Assembly: GCF_030272615.1 (NCBI RefSeq)
Contig: NC_081408.1
Location: 304,081,450 to 304,145,449, forward strand
Reading direction: 5' to 3'
Length of the DNA stretch: 64,000 nucleotides
From: Cryptomeria japonica
Taxonomy: Eukaryota > Streptophyta > Pinopsida > Cupressales > Cupressaceae
In this document: piece after piece, positions 59,090-64,000 of the stretch
Numbering within the stretch: position 1 is the first letter of the stretch
Layout: every line of letters starts with the position of its first letter
Made by a program: the position numbers and the translations under genes
The notes under the pieces: model-generated
Databases searched by the model: none
What the model was told of the DNA's origin: nothing
Seen by the model: only the letters and a program-made list of their open reading frames with translations

Positions 59090-60870
59090 ACTAACCCCCA
59101 TGCTGCTCAATGACCTCTGAGAGCGTTCCCTGCTCTCTGTCCTCAATCGTGCCCAATATGAAGGTGCTCTCTACTCTGGTGGAACTGAACTCTCATATAG
59201 TGTCCTCCAATGGTGTATCTCCTCTTCGGTCTCTACCAGCATCTGTCCTAGCTCCCATACACTGGCATCCCAAATTGACCCAATATACTCAGTGACTCTC
59301 TGTTCTTCTCATTGTGCCTGCACTACAGCTGTATCCCGAGCCGCTGTGAGTCTAGCTATCTCCGCTCTGAACTGCTCATGCTCTCTCTCTAAAGTCGCAA
59401 TGTGATCCTACTGACTCACTATGATAGCCCGACACATCTCCATCTCCTCTGTCCTAGCTGCCTCTGGCTCTATGGGTATGTCCTGTAATGCCTCCTGCTC
59501 CCCATCCTCATCTCCGTCCTCGTCATCATCCTCATCTCCGTCCTCACCATCATCCTCATCTTCATCCTCATCATCCCCACCACCCTTCTCTTTGTCCTCA
59601 TCATCCCCATCATCCTCATCCCTTCCCTCATGCTCCTCGTCCTCATCATCTCCCTCCTCCTCTCCTGTGAGTGGGAAGTCCTGCTGTCGCCTAGGTACTG
59701 GAATGTTCGGATCAGTCAATGGCACTGGTCGTCATTGTGCAAACCATCTATCATACTCATCTGTTGTCCCAACATCCTCCACATCTGATCTCCAATCCCA
59801 CTGTCTCTGTTGTAGCTGTGAGAAGTTAGTATATGCTATATGTGGCTGAATCATACTCCCCCACTGACTCGTCTCTCTGTGAGATCAGGCGAAGTGTGCA
59901 GTCCTCCTAGGTACATCCTGCCTCTCTCCAAACTATCGTCTGACTCTCTCTGGCAGGTACAACTCAATCACTCTCTGGTGATTCACTGGTCGCCCAATCA
60001 GGTACCTCTCCTATCTACAATATGGTAGCTCATCACTGTCATCTAACCATCCAGGGCAATCATGATATGGCCTCCATATGAACTCTCTCAGTCTGTCTAG
60101 CTCATGTCGCCAATATAATATGTATCCAAAAGGACCCTGTCTTAGTGCTCCACCATAGCAATACACATATGGTTGGTGTGGTACTACCTATCTCTCTGTC
60201 ATCGGTCGACATATAGCTATGTGCTCAAATGCCCATACTTGTAGTAATGTGACTCCACAACTCAAAGTCTGAACTCCCTGATATGCTATCTGATGCAGCT
60301 GAAAATATAGCATAGCCAGTACACATGGTCCCCATGCATACACTGTCCCCTCTATCACCATCTGCTCCAGCACTCTTCCCCATCCAATAGGGAATCCATG
60401 ACCTCATCTATCTCCTGCTAGTAGACATGCTATCACCACGGCAATCACCACATATCGTCGATCATACTTTGATGCCATGGTCTCCCAGCCAATCTCTCTC
60501 TCCACGATATCTAGATCATCTATGTTGCACTCAAACAATCTGCACAATGCATCTCTCCCTGTCACTAGGTCATACTCTATCATCTCTCCATGAATCAGAA
60601 TGCGGAGGATACGCCATACGTCCTCCAGTGTCACCGTTGCCTCTCCGGTCGCTAGATGGAATGAGGAGGTCTCTGAATGCCATCGCTCCGCCAATGCGGT
60701 AAGTAGTCCTATGTTTGCCCTAATCTCGGGCATGAATGTGACATAGTATATCCCCAGTCCTGCTAAAGTATCTCTCTCTGTGCTTCTAAGTCTGTGTCAT
60801 AGCATGAAGCAATCTGGTCGGTTCTCCCACGTGATCAACGGATACTGTCGACTCTATATCACAATTGGGG
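59090..60870 (-). pseudogene. Antisense plant mobile domain (PMD) protein inside element C
   Basis: Reading right to left, from about 60870: LRSTERDTLAGLGIYYVTF, then TALAERWHSETSSFHLATGE, ATVTLEDVWRILRILIHGEM, GRDALCRLF, VIAVVIACLLAGDR and VYAWGPCVLAMLYFQLH. A tryptophan-rich part follows (LREFIWRPYHDCPGW), and then an acidic D/E tract (about 59655-59505) and a coiled-coil end. The ERWHSET-FHL-GE-T-TLEDV pattern is the signature of the plant mobile domain (aminotransferase-like) family, found in MAIN-type host proteins and in transposons. Stops at about 60798, 60404 and 60188 fit decayed Arg or Gln codons. It lies opposite in orientation to the element, downstream of the sense ORF. Capture by the retrotransposon or an ancestral antisense ORF are both possible. 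Confidence 0.75.
59500..59660 (-). repeat. Trinucleotide-type repeat encoding an acidic tract
   Basis: The plus strand is a degenerate CATCCTCATC/CTCGTC repeat. On the minus strand it encodes about 50 residues that are nearly all Asp, Glu and Gly. The Ser/Pro and His/Pro frames on the plus strand are shadows. Confidence 0.85.
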
Positions 60871-61651
60871 CACATTTTTGTTAGTTTTAGGGTTTGCTCC
60901 TACGGGTTGCATTTCCTCATTTTCATGTTCAAATCAAGGTGTTTTTCATCTAATCTGACCTATCCTACCCTTATCCCCTTTTTTCGGATCATTTGCATGT
61001 TATTTTGACCAACATTAGGGTTTGCATTGCACACTTGCGCCTGTGTTAAGGAACCTGCGCTTGTGTCAGGTAACCTACACCTATGTCTCCCTACACAAGC
61101 GCAGAAGATCTCACACAAGCGCAGAAGTCAGTTTATGCATTCTCTGTGAGCCCCGCAATGTCCCGCAAGCAGTCAAAATTCATGAAATTGAAAACATGGG
61201 TTTTTGAGATCCATACCGCTGCTCCCACATTGTCTGGTCATTTGAATGTGCATACACATTCCTCAAGGTGATCCACCATTGGAATGTTCACCATCTCTCT
61301 GCAAGTTTCCTTGTCCAGATCAACAAATTCTCCTCTTTGTCTAGTGCAAATGAGCAATTTTCAACCTCTTGGTCTCATTTATAGCTCTTTGTCAGTGCAT
61401 AGATGGACGTGCATCCTCTCCATCTTATGCTGGTCACAGTCTTTTGCACCTTAAATTGCTTGTCCTTCCTGCATCCGATCTCCGATTGTCAGTCTGTTCG
61501 ATCCTATCGTCTCCTTTCATTCTTATCGATCAATTGGCCTCTTTTCTGGATGTTTCCGGCCAATTCCTCGAGGGGGCATGCATATGTCATTGTCATTGTC
61601 TGGGGCATTTTCATTATTGTTCTTTGAAACAACGCTTAAAATTGCATTGTC
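60871..61651 (+). other. 3' interior of element C before the purine tract
   Basis: No gene supported. It contains the TGCGCYTGTGT repeat cluster at 61030-61130 and then unique, moderately pyrimidine-rich sequence with open frames that have no recognised domain (61369-61680). Confidence 0.6.
61030..61130 (+). repeat. TGCGCYTGTGT repeats, partly inverted
   Basis: Three direct units (TGCGCCTGTGTTAAGG, TGCGCTTGTGTCAGG, TACACCTATGTCTCC) are followed by two inverted ones (ACACAAGCGCAGAAG, twice). The cluster shares its word with 51885-52020. Confidence 0.88.
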
Positions 61652-61667
61652 TCAAAGAGGGGCAAAA
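61652..61667 (+). other. Polypurine tract of C
   Basis: CAAAGAGGGGCAAAA directly precedes the 3' LTR start TGTAGACACC. Confidence 0.8.
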
Positions 61668-63177
61668 TGTAGACACCTAAAAATGGTCAACGCTTGCGGA
61701 GTCATACTTTAACATTTGCGCATTGCCTCATTTTAGGTTTTTGCGTCGCATTAACATTTCTCCTATGTCACGCACTTAGTTTTTATCATTTGCGAACATC
61801 GAGTCATTCTTCTACATTCTTCATTCGTCTTGCTCTCAAAATTTGGTCTTGTCGACAACACTATCCAGTCATGATTTTGATCGATTTTAGCCTGTCGTAT
61901 CAATGTGTGTGCTAATTTGTCATCATTTCGGACATCGTCAATCCTAATTAGGGTTTTGTCCTCTTATCAATCTTGTCGATTTGCGATCGATTTGTCATCG
62001 ATCATTGTCCTCTTATCAATCTTATTGGTTTGTCATCAATCTTTATCATTTTCAATCTTGTTGTTTTGCGATCGATTTGTCATTGATCGTTGTCATGTTC
62101 GATCTTGTCATTTTGCGATTGATTTGTCATCAGTCGTGGTCATTTTCAATCCTATCATTTTGCAATCTATTTTGTCATCAATCCTTGTCTTTTTTGTCAA
62201 TCTCGTCATTTAACGATCGATTCATCATCAATCCTTGTCCTTTTCAATCGTGTCAATTTGGATCAATTTGTCATTGTTCCTCATCAATTGGCGTATTTAT
62301 CAATCAAATCATTTAATCAGAATCATGATCGATATCAATTATCTTCAATCAAGACCTAATTGTCATTCTCGCATTTCTAATTCATCTTCTAGGGTTTCAT
62401 GATTTAATCATTTAACCTTGTGTGTGTCATTTCTTCCTTTAGGATTAATAAATTGTTTATTTATCCTAAGTCTTCTCATTACAATTAAATGTTCATTTAA
62501 TTGGCTAATTATTCATCTTTGAGAATTAATTAATAAATGACAAATTATTAATTAATTTACCTAATTTCTAATTTCATTATTTTCTAATTCCTAATTTCAA
62601 TTTCTTCCTATTTCCCTCCTAAATTCATGGGAATGACATTTCAATTTGTCATAATTTGTCATAATTGACAATCAATCAATTCTTGACATAGAAATTTGTC
62701 ATAAATTGTCATAAATTATCAATCAACAAATTTTGCATAGAAAGTGCATAATTTGTCATAATTTGTCATATTGATTTACAATTTCCATTTGAATTGCATC
62801 ATGCTAATCTTGTCATTTCTCCAATTCTTCTATAAATTGGATGATCTTCATCAATCAAAGCTAATTGGTAATCAGATTATTGAATTTCTAATCACTTTGT
62901 CAAATCACGCTTCTAGTATTCTTGTGTCAATGTCAATCTTGCTTTCTCAATTAGGTTTATGCACTTGAAGGTGAGATATACAACAAAACTATTTGGAGAA
63001 GAAAGAAGAACAATGGAGCCGCATGAAGGGAACATCTGGTTTGCATAATCTTTTTACATGTTTTGTCTTTATGTCTCTATTGAATGTGTTTAGGATAGAT
63101 CATTGCAATGAATGCTTTTGTGATTGAGCTATTACGTTTTATCTTGTTTGTGATGATTTCCTATTTCCTATGCTACA
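61668..63177 (+). repeat. 3' LTR of C (1510 bp)
   Basis: Near-identical to 50261-51768; most differences noted are C/T or G/A changes. It ends GCTACA followed by TATAT, matching the five bases before the 5' LTR. Confidence 0.95.
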
Positions 63178-63300
63178 TATATATATACATATATGTACAT
63201 ATATATGTATATATACATATATACACACGCATAACTACATATATATGTGTGTGTATACATGTATATATACACATTTATACATATATACATATGTATATAC
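63178..63300. repeat. TA/TATG/CA microsatellite
   Basis: Continuation of the microsatellite into which element C inserted (left side at about 50115-50260). Confidence 0.9.
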
Positions 63301-64000
63301 ACCAAAAAAATTGTTTAAAATCTAATAGAGAATGAAATATTACATAAACAATCACCAAAAAACCCAATCTAGTTCAAAGGTTTGGTGGTGGGGTTCTCCA
63401 TCGTTGCTATCCATAGTTTTCCCCAAAATTTGTCCCTAATGGTAGAAAATGACTATTAAATATTTTTTGGGGTTTTTATTCAAAAAACCCTAAATAAAGG
63501 GGTTTGATCGAACCTTGGTTCTATTGAACCCCTTTAAATATTAATTAAAAAAAAAGAAAATGACTTTCGATTGAAACTTATATTCGATTAAAAGCTTCCC
63601 ATAAAATACTTTTGATCGAAAGTTATTTTTTCTTTCCATCGAAAGTAACTTTCAATAGAATATGGATAAAAATCAATTTTGCGCAAAAGAGTGGAATTCT
63701 TTCATCCAAAAAAGTGTAATCCACTATTGTGGGTTCACCTGAATATAAAGAATTTATTGACAATGTAATGACTCTTTCTGTTCCTTTTTAATTGTAATTG
63801 AGGATAGCAACTGTATATGTGTGTATTTGGGTTAGTAATGGATCCTTCTTTCCTTAATGTTAGTTAAGTAGCTTGAGTCAGATGCAAGTAAATTAGATAT
63901 GAAGCCATGCAATATTTGAGATCTATCTTTACTTTTTGCAAATACTCATCTAGATTATCACTTATCATTCTTCCCTAGTCTATAAACTTCTTTATTGCAA
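63301..64000. other. AT-rich end of window, no gene seen
   Basis: It has several copies of (A/T)TCGAAAGT or its complement within 63560-63662 (ACTTTCGATTGAAA, GATCGAAAGTTA, ATCGAAAGTAACTTTC). The rest is unique AT-rich DNA. Confidence 0.6.

Larger units (their letters stand above)
50261..63177 (+). mobile_element. Large pol-less LTR retrotransposon 'C' (12.9 kb)
   Basis: LTRs 50261-51768 and 61668-63177 share the termini TGTAGACACC...GCTACA and are flanked on both sides by TATAT, although the site is a TA microsatellite. The 9.9-kb interior has a primer-site candidate, a long sense ORF, an antisense PMD pseudogene and a purine tract, but no protease, RT, RNase H or integrase. It is a large non-autonomous derivative. 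Extra ORFs, sense and antisense, are known from the Tat lineage of Ty3/gypsy elements, which makes that its likely parent. A hand count over about 430 bp of LTR gave about 11 mismatches, so it is the youngest element here. Confidence 0.88.

Noticed and set aside
59421-59849. Ser/Pro-rich plus-strand ORF
   Set aside because: Shadow of the trinucleotide repeat that encodes the acidic tract of the antisense PMD pseudogene.

Overview
The window looks like intergenic DNA from a seed plant with a very large, repeat-rich genome. A gymnosperm (conifer) is my best guess, from the very long LTRs, the Sirevirus-like copia elements and old nested insertions; the sequence alone does not prove it. I see no intact single-copy host gene and no rRNA, tRNA or CRISPR locus. 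Nearly all of it is transposable elements, their decayed genes, a satellite array and microsatellites. In-frame stops are mostly TAG or TGA, as expected from decay of methylated cytosines.

Region 1 (1-30,678) is a four-level nest. (i) A minus-strand copia/Sirevirus-like element (LTRs 881-1835 and 6879-7823) carries a gag with four zinc knuckles and a long unknown downstream ORF, but no pol. (ii) The outer end of its right LTR holds a solo LTR 'A' of about 4.2 kb (7824-9248 plus 27918-30678). (iii) Inside A sits a full plus-strand Ty3/gypsy element 'B' (9249-27917) with 3.8-kb LTRs that are distant relatives of A. (iv) Inside the 5' LTR of B sits an L1-type LINE (10111-16321) with a 20-bp target duplication, endonuclease, reverse transcriptase and RNase H.

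Region 2 (31.3-42.6 kb) is a satellite array made of an almost perfectly self-complementary 20-bp unit. It is arranged in about four higher-order blocks, each closed by a purine (AG)n / CTTAAGGGGA module. A minus-strand chromovirus 'D' (33933-41774; LTRs of 1.6 kb, integrase with chromodomain) is inserted in the third block.

Region 3 (42.6-50.3 kb) holds a multi-exon transposase-like pseudogene. It is broken by a 5'-truncated Sirevirus-type fragment 'E' that is flanked by an exact 43-bp duplication. An unrecognised minus-strand pseudogene and AT-rich degenerate repeats follow.

Region 4 (50,261-63,177) is the youngest element, 'C'. It has 1.5-kb LTRs (about 2-3% divergent by hand count), a TATAT target duplication, and a 9.9-kb interior without any recognisable pol. 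The interior carries a sense ORF of about 930 codons (one stop) and an antisense plant-mobile-domain (PMD) pseudogene. It looks like a large non-autonomous derivative, possibly of the Tat lineage.

The last 0.8 kb is AT-rich with microsatellites. Element boundaries come from termini, primer sites, repeat pairs and target duplications read by eye. Divergence figures are small hand counts, not alignments.
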